A stretch of 64,000 bases of DNA, taken from Methylomonas koyamae. GTDB taxonomy: Bacteria > Pseudomonadota > Gammaproteobacteria > Methylococcales > Methylomonadaceae. Both the position numbers and the translations under genes were made by a program. Within the stretch, counting starts at the first letter, position 1. Each line of letters opens with the position of its first letter. Below the pieces are notes generated by a model that searched no databases, was not told where the DNA came from, and saw only the letters and a list, made by a program, of their open reading frames with translations. The stretch lies in assembly GCF_006483455.1 (NCBI RefSeq), contig NZ_PPPU01000027.1, positions 27,678 to 91,677 on the forward strand, read 5' to 3'. Shown here one piece after another: positions 1 to 10,734 of the stretch.

Positions 1-171
1 GCCGGCGCACGCGGCCGGACGCCGGCGCAAATTTTTTTCCGTTATCTGCACCAACACGGTGTCGTTCCGCTGACCGGGACCTGCTCCGCAGCGCATATGG
101 GCGAGGATTTGGCGATTTTCGAGTTTACGCTGGACGCCGACGAATGCGCGGCGATTTCGGCGCTGTTTTGA
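1..171 (+). CDS. Aldo/keto reductase, C-terminal fragment (cut by window edge)
   Basis: Frame 1 is open from the first base to a TGA at 169-171 and gives 56 residues. They match the end of an aldo/keto reductase: a segment reading QIFFRYLHQHGVVPLTGT resembles the strand and loop that close the NADPH pocket, and an SAAHMGEDLAIF-like stretch follows before the last helix. Members are soluble NAD(P)H-dependent carbonyl reductases of about 270-330 residues, so most of the gene lies left of the window. The substrate cannot be inferred from this tail. Confidence 0.75.
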   Translation, partial: AGARGRTPAQIFFRYLHQHGVVPLTGTCSAAHMGEDLAIFEFTLDADECAAISALF

Positions 172-206
172 CCGGATAATCCGACGTCGTTCGTACCATA
201 GTCGCG

Positions 207-234
207 TTGCCTGTGGCCGCAACTCACTTATAAT
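207..234 (+). promoter_or_regulatory. Sigma-70 promoter for the TonB receptor operon
   Basis: TTGCCT at 207-212 and a perfect TATAAT at 229-234 are 16 bp apart. Transcription would begin near 241, which leaves the TTG at 247 almost no leader and favours the ATG at 265 as the start of the next gene. Confidence 0.6.
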
Positions 235-264
235 GCGGGACAACTTTTGCCTTCATCCCATTCC

Positions 265-2304
265 ATGGCCTCAACTCGCCTGATTCGCCAATTCGCCGGC
301 CTGTGCCTGACGCTGCTATCAGCGCAACTGGCGATGGCCGCCGACGACGACGCGGACGCACTGGACAGCACCAGCGAATTGCTGTCCTTGAGTTGGGACG
401 AACTGACCGAACTGAAAGTATCCGGTCTGGCCCGCCAAGCGCAAACCGTCAAAGACACGCCAGCCGCGGCGTTTGTGATCAGCGCCGAAGATATTCGCCG
501 TTCCGGCGCCGCCAGCCTGCCGGAATTGTTGCGGATGGCGCCGGGTATGGCCGTGGCCCGCGTCAACAGTTGGAATTGGGGCGTTAGCGCCCGCGGCTTC
601 AACGATCTCTACGCCAACAAACTGCAGGTCATGATAGACGGCCGCAGCATTTACGATCCGCTGATCAGCGGCGTTTACTGGGGTCAGCATATTCCGCTGC
701 TGCAAAACATCGAGCGGATCGAAGTGCTGCGCGGCCCCAGCGGCAGCCTGTGGGGCGCGAATGCGGTGAACGGCGCGATCAATATCGTCACCCGCTCGGC
801 GGCCGACACCGAGGGCGGCTTGCTGACCGCCGCCGGCGGCACCGAGGAGCGCGGCTTCGGCGGCGTCCGTTACGGGCAAAAGCTGTCCGATTCGACGTAT
901 CTGCGCGGCTCCATCAATGCGCTAGTGCGCGACGCCAGCGTGGATATGGCCGGCCTGCACAATACCCACGATACCGGCAACGCCGAAACCGCCAATTTCC
1001 GCCTGGACAGCCAATTGACCGAACGCGATCAACTGATGCTGGAAGCCACCGCCACCCGCTACCGGCTGCACGGTTTTTTGACCGGGGTGTCGTCGGCCAC
1101 GCCGCCTTATTGGCGCCAGGACGACTTCGGCAAGGACGGCGTATCCGGCAGCCTGCAAGGCAACTGGACCCACCAGTTCGACGGCGAGCGAGAACTGCGG
1201 GTGAACATGGCCTTTACCCAGACCGACTGGCAAATGGCCACCAATCGGATGAGCCGCTCGCATTACAATCTGGACATTCAGCATAGCCAACCTCTGTTCG
1301 GCAACCACCATTTGCTGTGGGGCCTGAATTACCAGATCATCGACGACCGTTTCGACAATACGCTGACGCTGGGTTTCGAGCCGGACCGCTTTACCCAACA
1401 CAACATCGGCCTGTTTGCCCAGGACAACATCGATCTGCTGGACAATCTGCAATTGACGCTGGGTAACCGGGTCGAAAACTTCACTTACACCGGTTGGGAA
1501 ACCGAACCCAACGCCCGGCTGATCTGGACCCCGCACAAAAACCATCGGCTGTGGGCCGGAGTCTCCCGGGCCGTGGCATTACCCAACCGCGCCCAGCAAA
1601 GTATCCGGCTATTTCTGCCGGTCCCCGGCCAACAGTCGTTATTTTTTCTGGCCGACGCCAATCAGGACATGCGCACCGAAAACGTGGTGGCTTATGAGCT
1701 GGGCTGGCGCTGGCAGGTCAACAGCCGGCTGGATCTGGACAGCACCGTGTTTTACAACATTTACGACCGGATTCAGGGCGTCAAGGCCAGCGGTTTTACC
1801 GCCAATGCTCAAGCGCCGGGTTTTCCGCTGCCGATTCTCGACCTCAGTGTCGGCAACTACCGGCAAATGAAAAGTTACGGCCTGGAACTGGCCGCCAACT
1901 ACCGGGTCAGCCACGATTGGCGCCTGCAGGCCTCCTATACCGGCATTCGCTTCGACAACGACGCCGACAGCCGGCAGCCCTGGTTTCTGGACCCCTTGGC
2001 CGAGGAAAAAGTCAATCCGCAGCATAGTTTGTCGCTACGCTCGATGCTGGACCTGACCGACGATATCGAACTGGACGCCTGGGCGCGTTACGTGGACCGC
2101 ATCAGCGTCAACCAAGTCCGCATTCCGGATTACATTTCGCTGGATTTGCGGCTCGGTTGGCGGCCGGCCAAGAATCTGGAACTGTCGCTGGTCGGGCAAA
2201 ATCTGCTCGACGGGCAGCGTCCGGAATTCAACGACGTGGTGTACATTCCGGTCTCCAGCCAGATTCAACGCGGTTATTTTGCCCAACTGTCCTGGCGGTT
2301 CTAG
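265..2304 (+). CDS. TonB-dependent outer-membrane receptor
   Basis: A 679-residue precursor. Residues 1-25 form a signal peptide (RLIR, a hydrophobic core, then a cleavage site ending AMA before ADDDADA). The plug domain follows at about 50-180, with the family hallmarks MIDGRSIYDP, IERIEVLRGPSGSLWGANA and NGAINIVT. The rest is a beta-barrel of aromatic-rich alternating strands ending in the outer-membrane signature YFAQLSWRF. Such receptors import ligands such as siderophores, cobalamin or other chelates using TonB energy; the ligand is unknown here. There is no N-terminal secretin/TonB signalling domain. It is the first gene of an operon with a YfiR-type protein and a hybrid kinase, which suggests sensing rather than bulk nutrient uptake. 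An upstream in-frame TTG at 247 is rejected because it is too close to the promoter. Confidence 0.93.
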   Translation: MASTRLIRQFAGLCLTLLSAQLAMAADDDADALDSTSELLSLSWDELTELKVSGLARQAQTVKDTPAAAFVISAEDIRRSGAASLPELLRMAPGMAVARVNSWNWGVSARGFNDLYANKLQVMIDGRSIYDPLISGVYWGQHIPLLQNIERIEVLRGPSGSLWGANAVNGAINIVTRSAADTEGGLLTAAGGTEERGFGGVRYGQKLSDSTYLRGSINALVRDASVDMAGLHNTHDTGNAETANFRLDSQLTERDQLMLEATATRYRLHGFLTGVSSATPPYWRQDDFGKDGVSGSLQGNWTHQFDGERELRVNMAFTQTDWQMATNRMSRSHYNLDIQHSQPLFGNHHLLWGLNYQIIDDRFDNTLTLGFEPDRFTQHNIGLFAQDNIDLLDNLQLTLGNRVENFTYTGWETEPNARLIWTPHKNHRLWAGVSRAVALPNRAQQSIRLFLPVPGQQSLFFLADANQDMRTENVVAYELGWRWQVNSRLDLDSTVFYNIYDRIQGVKASGFTANAQAPGFPLPILDLSVGNYRQMKSYGLELAANYRVSHDWRLQASYTGIRFDNDADSRQPWFLDPLAEEKVNPQHSLSLRSMLDLTDDIELDAWARYVDRISVNQVRIPDYISLDLRLGWRPAKNLELSLVGQNLLDGQRPEFNDVVYIPVSSQIQRGYFAQLSWRF

Positions 2305-2317
2305 GTTGAGTAAGACG

Positions 2318-2829
2318 ATGCGCCTTTGTCTATATATGCTACTCAACCTCTGCGTTTGGCTGCCGGTTGCGGGCGGCCAGGCGGCGGAATTAGGTCCTGC
2401 CGAACGCGAATACCAACTAAAAACCGCCTATTTGTTTCATTTCGCCGAATTGACCCGCTGGCCGGAAGCCCGGCCCATCGTCATCTGTTTGCGCGGCTCC
2501 AGCCCGTTACGGAAATTTCTGCCGATTTTGGAAGGGCAAACCATCGACGGCGCGCCGGTACATGTCGATCTCGAACCCGGTCCCGATATCGATAGCTGCA
2601 GTATTTTGTTCCTGGCCGAAAAAGACTTGCTGACCGCGGAAGTCGCCGGGCAAGCCCGGGCCAGGCACGTGTTGCTGGTCGGCGACAGCGAGGGCTTCGC
2701 CGCGGCCGGCGGCATGGTGCAATTCAGCTTGCGCGACAACAAACTGAAACTGGTGGTAAATTTAGCGCCGGTAAATTCCGCCCACTTAAAATTGAGCTCC
2801 AAATTGCTTCGGATGGCCGAACTAATCGA

Positions 2830-2833
<4 letters not shown>
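2318..2833 (+). CDS. YfiR family (DUF4154) periplasmic protein
   Basis: 171 residues with an N-terminal signal peptide (hydrophobic stretch at about 3-22) and the YfiR-type core: [19 protein letters not shown] near the start, [15 protein letters not shown] later, and a C-terminal [16 protein letters not shown]. In Pseudomonas, YfiR is a periplasmic repressor of the diguanylate cyclase YfiN. Here its 3' end overlaps the kinase gene by four bases (ATGA), so the kinase is the likely partner, which is inference. The ATG at 2318 is taken as start; a TTG at 2306, directly after the receptor stop codon, is an alternative. Confidence 0.88.
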
Positions 2834-4767
<1,934 letters not shown>

Positions 4768-4775
4768 ACCTCGGC

Positions 4776-5252
4776 TTACTTACCCCACGGCATGACCGGT
4801 ACCGTCGATACGCTGTTGGCCGGCGCGCCTTCGATCACCTTGCGGCTGATCGCCAGATAGACCAGGGTGTTGTGTTTGGCGTCCCACAAGCGGGTAATGT
4901 TGGTGGATTTGAACAGTAACGAGGTGCTTTCCGAAAAGACGGTTTCTTCGTCGGGTAATTTGGCCGGCAACGCAATCGGGCCGATCTGGCGGCAGGCCAG
5001 CGAGAACTGCGACGGGTCTTCCGCCAACCCCAAGCCGCCAGAAATGCCGCCGGTTCTGGCCTGACTGATATGGCAAATCACGTTCGGAATCTTCGGATCT
5101 TCGAACACGTCGACGCAGACTTTATGATTGGCGCCGATCAACTTCCAGGCCGTAGTCACGCAACCGACTTCGTCTGCCAGCGCCGGTGCAGCGGCGGCGA
5201 TGGTCAAGCCGCACGCGATGCGGCCGCCGTGTTTGAGCAAGGTTTTCAACAT
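4776..5252 (-). CDS. creA: CreA family protein
   Basis: 158 residues with a cleavable signal peptide (about residues 1-26, ending ALA before DEVGC). Family features include VCVDVFEDPKIPNVICHISQ, ARTGGISGG, and a late LLFKSTNITRLWDAKHNTLVYLAISRKVIEG. CreA is a conserved periplasmic protein of unknown biochemical role. A ribosome site (GGAG, 7 nt ahead) supports the ATG at 5252. It is monocistronic and convergent with the kinase gene. Confidence 0.9.
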   Translation of the reverse strand: MLKTLLKHGGRIACGLTIAAAAPALADEVGCVTTAWKLIGANHKVCVDVFEDPKIPNVICHISQARTGGISGGLGLAEDPSQFSLACRQIGPIALPAKLPDEETVFSESTSLLFKSTNITRLWDAKHNTLVYLAISRKVIEGAPANSVSTVPVMPWGK

Positions 5253-5291
5253 AATAGTCTCCGCAGGGTTTTCGAAAAACGGGCAGGCGCG

Positions 5292-5786
5292 TCAGGGTAA
5301 CAAGCGCCAATCGCTAAAACAAGCGGCCTGACCGTAATAGCGTCGCCACTGGTCGTAAACGTTCCAAACCACGGCGTGCTCGATCAAAAAACGCTTACCG
5401 GACTTGGCGATGCGCACGCCGGAATAGTCGTCGATATAGCCGCGGCTGGAGACTTGCGCCAACAAGCGCTCGCGTTCTGCGCGGTTAACCGGTTCCGCCG
5501 AAAACCGCGACGGCAGGCCGACCAACTCCTGCCACTCGAATTCGAACAGGGCCAGGGCTTGGCAGTTGGCGTAGTTGAATAGCGGATCGGCATCGGCAGT
5601 ATGCGACAGCAGCGCGAATCCGGCGTGAAAGGCGGCCTCGCCCAAGGACTGGCCTGGCCGCGGCTGCAGCAGCGGCGTGCCGAGCAATTCCCGGTAGCTG
5701 TCCAATACCAGGCCGATATGCCGGCTATGAAAATCGTTGGCGGGGCTGGGAACGGTCAAGTCAAGCATACGGGTTGATTGGGTCAA
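5292..5786 (-). CDS. MEKHLA domain protein
   Basis: 164 residues. The sequence matches the PAS-like MEKHLA domain: SRHIGLVLDSYRELLG near the start, the central NYANCQALALFEFEWQELVGLPSRFSAEP, and a C-terminal segment with RGYIDDYSGVRIAKSGKRFLIEHA. Its role is not known; in plants the domain sits at the end of HD-ZIP III factors, while bacterial ones are stand-alone. A TTG at 5786 overlaps the RES gene stop by four bases, as the RES start overlaps the Xre stop, so I take it as start; the ATG at 5768 is an alternative. It is the third gene of the Xre-RES operon. Confidence 0.8.
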   Translation of the reverse strand: MTQSTRMLDLTVPSPANDFHSRHIGLVLDSYRELLGTPLLQPRPGQSLGEAAFHAGFALLSHTADADPLFNYANCQALALFEFEWQELVGLPSRFSAEPVNRAERERLLAQVSSRGYIDDYSGVRIAKSGKRFLIEHAVVWNVYDQWRRYYGQAACFSDWRLLP

Positions 5787-6481
5787 ACGCCGGAACGGTA
5801 AAGTTCTTTTTTATACACGGCGCTGATCCGGTTGCCGTCCCAGACGTAACAATAATGCGCCCCCTGTTTCACCGGAGACAACCAGCGCGGTTTGAACACG
5901 GCGACGCATTCGCCGCCGGCGGCACGTACGCTGGAATAGGCAATCCCATTCGAACCGTCGGCGCGCAGTTGCTTGGCCAAGGCCTGTGCCGCCGCGTAAT
6001 GTCCGGTATCGCTAGCGTAAATATCCGGCAGTTCGCTTTGTTTAGCGCGGATGTCGTGCAGTTCGGCGTCCAGGTCCGAGGCGTAAGAACGCATGTCGAT
6101 CTCGATTGGCGCTTGCCGGGTCGCCGCCAAGAAGCGGGCGCGATGGAAAGCGGTTTCGGCGATTGCGGTATCGACATCCTTGGCCGCGTAATAGACGCCG
6201 AAACTGCCGTCGGAGAAGCGGCTGCCTTCCGGATTCAAATGAGTGAACGCAGCCATGATCGGCGTGGTTCCGGGGCCGGAGATTCTATCCGCCGCCGCCA
6301 CCAGCCGTATTTCACCGGCCTCGTCGCGCAGACGGTCGTTGGTCAAGGCCTCGATTGCGAACACCACTTCCAGATCGGCCGGATCGGCTACCCGGTCGAA
6401 CAATCCGGTCGGCGGAAACCGGCTGGGTACCAAGCGCCAACACGGCCGCCAGTCGATCCGCGCCGTTGCGATCGATTTCAT
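5783..6481 (-). CDS. RES domain toxin
   Basis: 232 residues of the RES family, named for conserved Arg, Glu and Ser: CWRLVPSRF near the N terminus, YYAAKDVDTAIAE in the middle and NGIAYSSVR near the C terminus. Characterised RES toxins resemble ADP-ribosyltransferases and deplete NAD+ or modify a metabolic enzyme. The ATG at 6481 overlaps the stop of the preceding Xre gene as ATGA, a classic coupled toxin-antitoxin arrangement. A GTG start 12 bp further upstream is open but less likely. Confidence 0.9.
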   Translation of the reverse strand: MKSIATARIDWRPCWRLVPSRFPPTGLFDRVADPADLEVVFAIEALTNDRLRDEAGEIRLVAAADRISGPGTTPIMAAFTHLNPEGSRFSDGSFGVYYAAKDVDTAIAETAFHRARFLAATRQAPIEIDMRSYASDLDAELHDIRAKQSELPDIYASDTGHYAAAQALAKQLRADGSNGIAYSSVRAAGGECVAVFKPRWLSPVKQGAHYCYVWDGNRISAVYKKELYRSGV

Positions 6482-6882
6482 GCCCAACCGCACTGGGCGT
6501 CCAGATATTGGCGTACCACGTATAAATCGGCGACCCGGCCCGACAACATGCGCTGCAACGCGCTTTGCCCGGAAAACGGCGCGGCCTGATTGGCTTGCTG
6601 CAACCAGGCGTCGGCGGCTTCGGCTTGCGGCAGCAGAATTTGCAGGGCTTTATAGATACCGAAAATGTAAGACAAACGCTCCAGCTTGTCCGGATTCAGG
6701 CTGGCGCTTTCCGGGCTTTTTTTCCATTTGAAATAGGTGCTGCGCGAATCCAGCCCCAGCAACTTCATGGCTTGCTCGACATTCAGCCGCCAGACGTCGG
6801 CAATATTGAAAAAGGTGCGTAACGCGGCGCCCGCCACGACGGCACTGTCGGCCGGTAATGCTGCTTGTGCGGTCGATAACAT
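6478..6882 (-). CDS. Xre/MbcA/ParS-type antitoxin for RES toxin
   Basis: 134 residues. The N-terminal half is a helix-turn-helix-like domain (WRLNVEQAMKLLGLDSRSTYFKWKK). The C-terminal half is the toxin-binding domain typical of RES partners (ERLSYIFGIYKALQILLP, then MLSGRVADLYVVRQYLDAQCG). The pair should form a complex that represses its own promoter and blocks the RES active site. The start is the ATG at 6882, behind a G-rich ribosome site; a TTG 15 bp upstream is less likely. Confidence 0.9.
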   Translation of the reverse strand: MLSTAQAALPADSAVVAGAALRTFFNIADVWRLNVEQAMKLLGLDSRSTYFKWKKSPESASLNPDKLERLSYIFGIYKALQILLPQAEAADAWLQQANQAAPFSGQSALQRMLSGRVADLYVVRQYLDAQCGWA

Positions 6883-6916
6883 AAGCCCCCCATACAACTC
6901 ATTTGAACTTTATGTA

Positions 6917-6945
6917 AAAATAAGTCTATTTATGGACTTTGTCAA
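6917..6945 (-). promoter_or_regulatory. Promoter with embedded operator for the Xre-RES-MEKHLA operon
   Basis: Read leftward, a perfect TTGACA (6945-6940) and a TATTTT (6922-6917) are exactly 17 bp apart. The spacer holds a near-perfect inverted repeat, AAGTCTATTTATGGACTT at 6922-6939. Binding there would block polymerase, as expected for Xre autorepression. It lies between the upstream lipoprotein stop and the Xre start, leaving a leader of about 28 nt. Confidence 0.75.
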
Positions 6946-6960
6946 TCAAATCGCTGGCCG

Positions 6961-7299
6961 CTATTTGGTGTAGGTATATTCGGCCACCACGTCTCCTTGA
7001 AAAACCAAGATCAACAATTGGTCATCGGACTTTTCCCTGACCAGACCGTAAGACATGCCTTGGATATAGCCTCTACCGTAGGCATCGGAATAGCTATAAG
7101 TCCATGTTTCGAAATCGGACGATTTCGTCGTGGACACCGGTTCACCGAAATGTTGCCTGATCATCGCTTTGGTCGTGACACCCTTTCTGATCTGGGAGAC
7201 GTAGGTATCGTCAAATTTACGCCCTTGCGATGCAGCGGCGCAGCCGCCGACGATTATCGTCGCGACAGTCATGCAGAATACGATCAATAAATTTCTCAT
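6961..7299 (-). CDS. Small outer-membrane lipoprotein, SmpA/OmlA (BamE)-like
   Basis: 112 residues. Residues 1-20 form a lipoprotein signal peptide ending in a VGGC lipobox (acylated Cys20). The mature part has the BamE-like motif QIRKGVTTKAMIRQHFGEPVS, followed by a strand-rich WTYSYSDAYGR segment. The family includes the BamE subunit of the barrel assembly machine and many small lipoproteins of unknown role; this one is not clearly BamE itself. An excellent ribosome site (GGAGGG) precedes the ATG at 7299. The open frame continues upstream but only as shadow of the opposite frame of wrbA. Confidence 0.8.
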   Translation of the reverse strand: MRNLLIVFCMTVATIIVGGCAAASQGRKFDDTYVSQIRKGVTTKAMIRQHFGEPVSTTKSSDFETWTYSYSDAYGRGYIQGMSYGLVREKSDDQLLILVFQGDVVAEYTYTK

Positions 7300-7358
7300 C
7301 GAACTCACCCTCCAACAAAAATTGGTCAAGACTACGAAACCCGAAGCAGACCGGCAAA

Positions 7359-8299
<941 letters not shown>

Positions 8300-8330
8300 G
8301 CTTCGCACCTGTATCGCAATGGGTTGCGGC

Positions 8331-8336
8331 TATAAT
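8331..8336 (+). promoter_or_regulatory. Minus-10 element upstream of hldE
   Basis: A perfect TATAAT lies 35 bp ahead of the hldE start. No convincing minus-35 element is seen at 16-18 bp spacing, so this is a partial promoter call. Confidence 0.4.
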
Positions 8337-8371
8337 AGCACCCTTCGAATCACGGATAACTTCACACAGCC

Positions 8372-9802
8372 ATGCAATTACCCAACTATTCCAACGCTCG
8401 GGTGCTGGTGGTCGGCGACCTGATGCTGGACCGCTACTGGCACGGCCCGACCTCGCGTATTTCTCCGGAAGCGCCGGTGCCGGTAGTGCATGTCAAACAG
8501 GACGAATTCCGCGCCGGGGGCGCCGGCAACGTGGCGCTGAACATTGCCGCGCTGGGCGCCAAAGTCTCGGTGCTGGGTTTTACCGGCGAAGATCAGGCGG
8601 CAAACGCGCTGGAAAAATTGCTGAAAGACGCCGGGGTGTTATGCCTGTTCCAGGCAATACCGAATTATCCGACCATCACCAAACTCCGGGTGATGAGCCG
8701 CCATCAACAACTGATCCGGCTCGATTTCGAAGACGGTTTTCAACAAATCGACAGCGAGCCGTTGCTGCATCTGTACCACGCCGAACTGATGCAATCGCAG
8801 GTGGCGGTACTGTCCGATTACGGCAAAGGCACCTTAAACCAAGTGCAGCAATTCATTACCCTGGCCCGGCAACTGAAAAAGCCGGTGTTGGTCGATCCGA
8901 AAGGCAGCGATTTTTCGATTTACCGCAATGCGACCTTGATCACGCCGAACCTGGGCGAATTCGAGGCCGTGGTCGGCCGTTGCAGCAACGAGGCGCAAAT
9001 CGTCGAACGCGGCCTGAATCTGATCGATACGCTGGCGCTGGATGCCTTGCTGGTCACCCGCGGCGAGCACGGCATGAGCCTGCTCTGCAAGGATGCCGAA
9101 CCGCTGCATTTGCCGACCCATGCCCGCGAGGTATTCGACGTGACCGGCGCCGGCGACACCGTGATTTCGGTGCTGGCCGCCAGCCTGGCGGCGAAAAAAC
9201 CGCTGGCCGAAGCCACCCAACTGGCCAACATCGGCGCCGGCATCGTGGTCGGGAAAATGGGTACCGCCACGGTCGATACCGACGAACTGGCCGCCGCGCT
9301 GCAAGGCCCGCGGGCGCGGCACAAGGGCGTCTGCACCCTGCCGGAACTGCTCAAGGAACGCGCCGCCGCCAAACAGAACGGCGAAAAAATCGTCGCCACC
9401 AACGGCTGTTTCGACATCCTCCACCCCGGCCACGTCCGTTACTTGCAGCAAGCCAAAACCCTGGGCGACCGCCTGGTGGTGCTGGTCAACAGCGACGATT
9501 CGGTCAAGCGTCTGAAAGGCCCGGAACGCCCGGTCAACGATTTGGAACACCGGATGGAAATGCTGGCGGCGCTGGAATGCGTGGACTGGGTGGTGGCGTT
9601 CGCGGAAGACACGCCTAAAGCCGTGATCGACCAGTTACTGCCCGATATCCTGGTCAAAGGCGGCGACTATAGCGACATCACCAGCATCGCCGGCCACGAC
9701 AGCGTGCTGGCCGCGGGCGGCGAGGTGAAGATACTGTCGTTCATCGCAGGCCATTCGACCACCGGCATCATTCAGACCATCCGCGATAAATCCCGGCCTT
9801 GA
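8372..9802 (+). CDS. hldE: Bifunctional heptose-7-phosphate kinase / heptose-1-phosphate adenylyltransferase
   Basis: 476 residues, matching the family length. The N-terminal ribokinase-type domain (about 1-320) has [17 protein letters not shown] and the catalytic anion hole [13 protein letters not shown]. The C-terminal nucleotidyltransferase domain (about 340-476) has the HxGH motif in [16 protein letters not shown] and a downstream ISNI-like site. It makes ADP-D-glycero-manno-heptose for the LPS inner core, which marks a Gram-negative host. No other LPS genes adjoin it. Confidence 0.96.
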   Translation: MQLPNYSNARVLVVGDLMLDRYWHGPTSRISPEAPVPVVHVKQDEFRAGGAGNVALNIAALGAKVSVLGFTGEDQAANALEKLLKDAGVLCLFQAIPNYPTITKLRVMSRHQQLIRLDFEDGFQQIDSEPLLHLYHAELMQSQVAVLSDYGKGTLNQVQQFITLARQLKKPVLVDPKGSDFSIYRNATLITPNLGEFEAVVGRCSNEAQIVERGLNLIDTLALDALLVTRGEHGMSLLCKDAEPLHLPTHAREVFDVTGAGDTVISVLAASLAAKKPLAEATQLANIGAGIVVGKMGTATVDTDELAAALQGPRARHKGVCTLPELLKERAAAKQNGEKIVATNGCFDILHPGHVRYLQQAKTLGDRLVVLVNSDDSVKRLKGPERPVNDLEHRMEMLAALECVDWVVAFAEDTPKAVIDQLLPDILVKGGDYSDITSIAGHDSVLAAGGEVKILSFIAGHSTTGIIQTIRDKSRP

Positions 9803-9818
9803 TTTCGATTGCCGACCG

Positions 9819-10724
9819 CTAGCCGGACTGGTCCGGCTGGTAAGGCAACGAATATTGATCGCCTTCCCGCGCCAGCCAGATCGGAAATCCTAAGCGCTCG
9901 GCTTGCAACAGACGGGCATAAATCGAATCCAGATCGGCGTCGCTGCGGGTCGGCTCGTGGTGAGTCAAAAACAGTTGTTTGACCCGAGCTTCGGCGGCAA
10001 TCTCCAGCGCCGAGCGGTAGGTGCCGTGGCCCCAGCCACGGCGGTCGGCATATTCGGCGTCGGTGTAGGAACTGTCGATGATCAGCGCGTCGACGCCGGC
10101 CATCGCTCCGATCACTTCTTCGTTCTTCTGATCGATCAATTCCTGCATCGCCTCGTAACCGGGATGCTGTTCCGGATAAGGGTTCAGCGGCGGCTCGTAG
10201 TCGCCGGTGAAAAACAGCGAACCGCCGGCGTCATCGTCGACCCGATAGCCGAAGTTGAACACCGGATGGTTCAGCACGGTGGGCGTGACGCGGACGCTGC
10301 CGATCCGGATCGGTTCCCCGGCTTTCAGCGTGGTGTAACGCACCTCGGCCTTCAGTTGCGCTTCGCTGATCGGGAAATAGGCGTGCTGCAACTGCACCCG
10401 CATCGCCCGCTCGATGCCCTGATGGGTCACCGGTTCCAGGCCGCCGTATATATTGATGCGGTTACCGGCTCGGAACATCGGCAGAAAAAACGGCAAGCCC
10501 TGGATATGGTCCCAATGAGTATGGGTGATCAGAATATGCGCGGTCAAATCGCGTTTTTGCAGCAGCGTTTGCGCCAGCGCATGGATGCCGGTGCCGGCGT
10601 CGAGAATGATCAGATCACCGGCGCTGCTGGTGATTTCGATGCAGGTGGTGTTGCCGCCGTAGCGGACCGTATTCGGCCCCGGCGTGGCAATCGAGCCTCT
10701 GACGCCCCAGAACTTGAACTTCAT
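9819..10724 (-). CDS. MBL-fold metallo-hydrolase (phosphodiesterase-like)
   Basis: 301 residues. It starts FKFWGVRGSIATPGP, typical of a cyclic-phosphodiesterase/RNase Z-like branch, then has GGNTTCIEI, the metal motif HTHWDHIQG, a later TGDYEPPLNPY and LIIDSSYTDAEY, and a C-terminal FLTHHEP. It should bind two metals and cleave a phosphodiester, but the substrate is not known. The ATG at 10724 gives the family N terminus; the longer open frame runs into the end of polA. It lies 10 bp downstream of polA on the same strand. Confidence 0.87.
   Translation of the reverse strand: MKFKFWGVRGSIATPGPNTVRYGGNTTCIEITSSAGDLIILDAGTGIHALAQTLLQKRDLTAHILITHTHWDHIQGLPFFLPMFRAGNRINIYGGLEPVTHQGIERAMRVQLQHAYFPISEAQLKAEVRYTTLKAGEPIRIGSVRVTPTVLNHPVFNFGYRVDDDAGGSLFFTGDYEPPLNPYPEQHPGYEAMQELIDQKNEEVIGAMAGVDALIIDSSYTDAEYADRRGWGHGTYRSALEIAAEARVKQLFLTHHEPTRSDADLDSIYARLLQAERLGFPIWLAREGDQYSLPYQPDQSG
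9821..9838. terminator. Hairpin between convergent hldE and metallo-hydrolase gene
   Basis: AGCCGGAC and GTCCGGCT pair perfectly across a 2-nt centre. The stem sits just after hldE and overlaps the last codons of the opposing gene, so it could stop transcription from both sides. There is no clear T-tract on either side. Confidence 0.45.
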
Positions 10725-10734
10725 GCCTGCCGGC

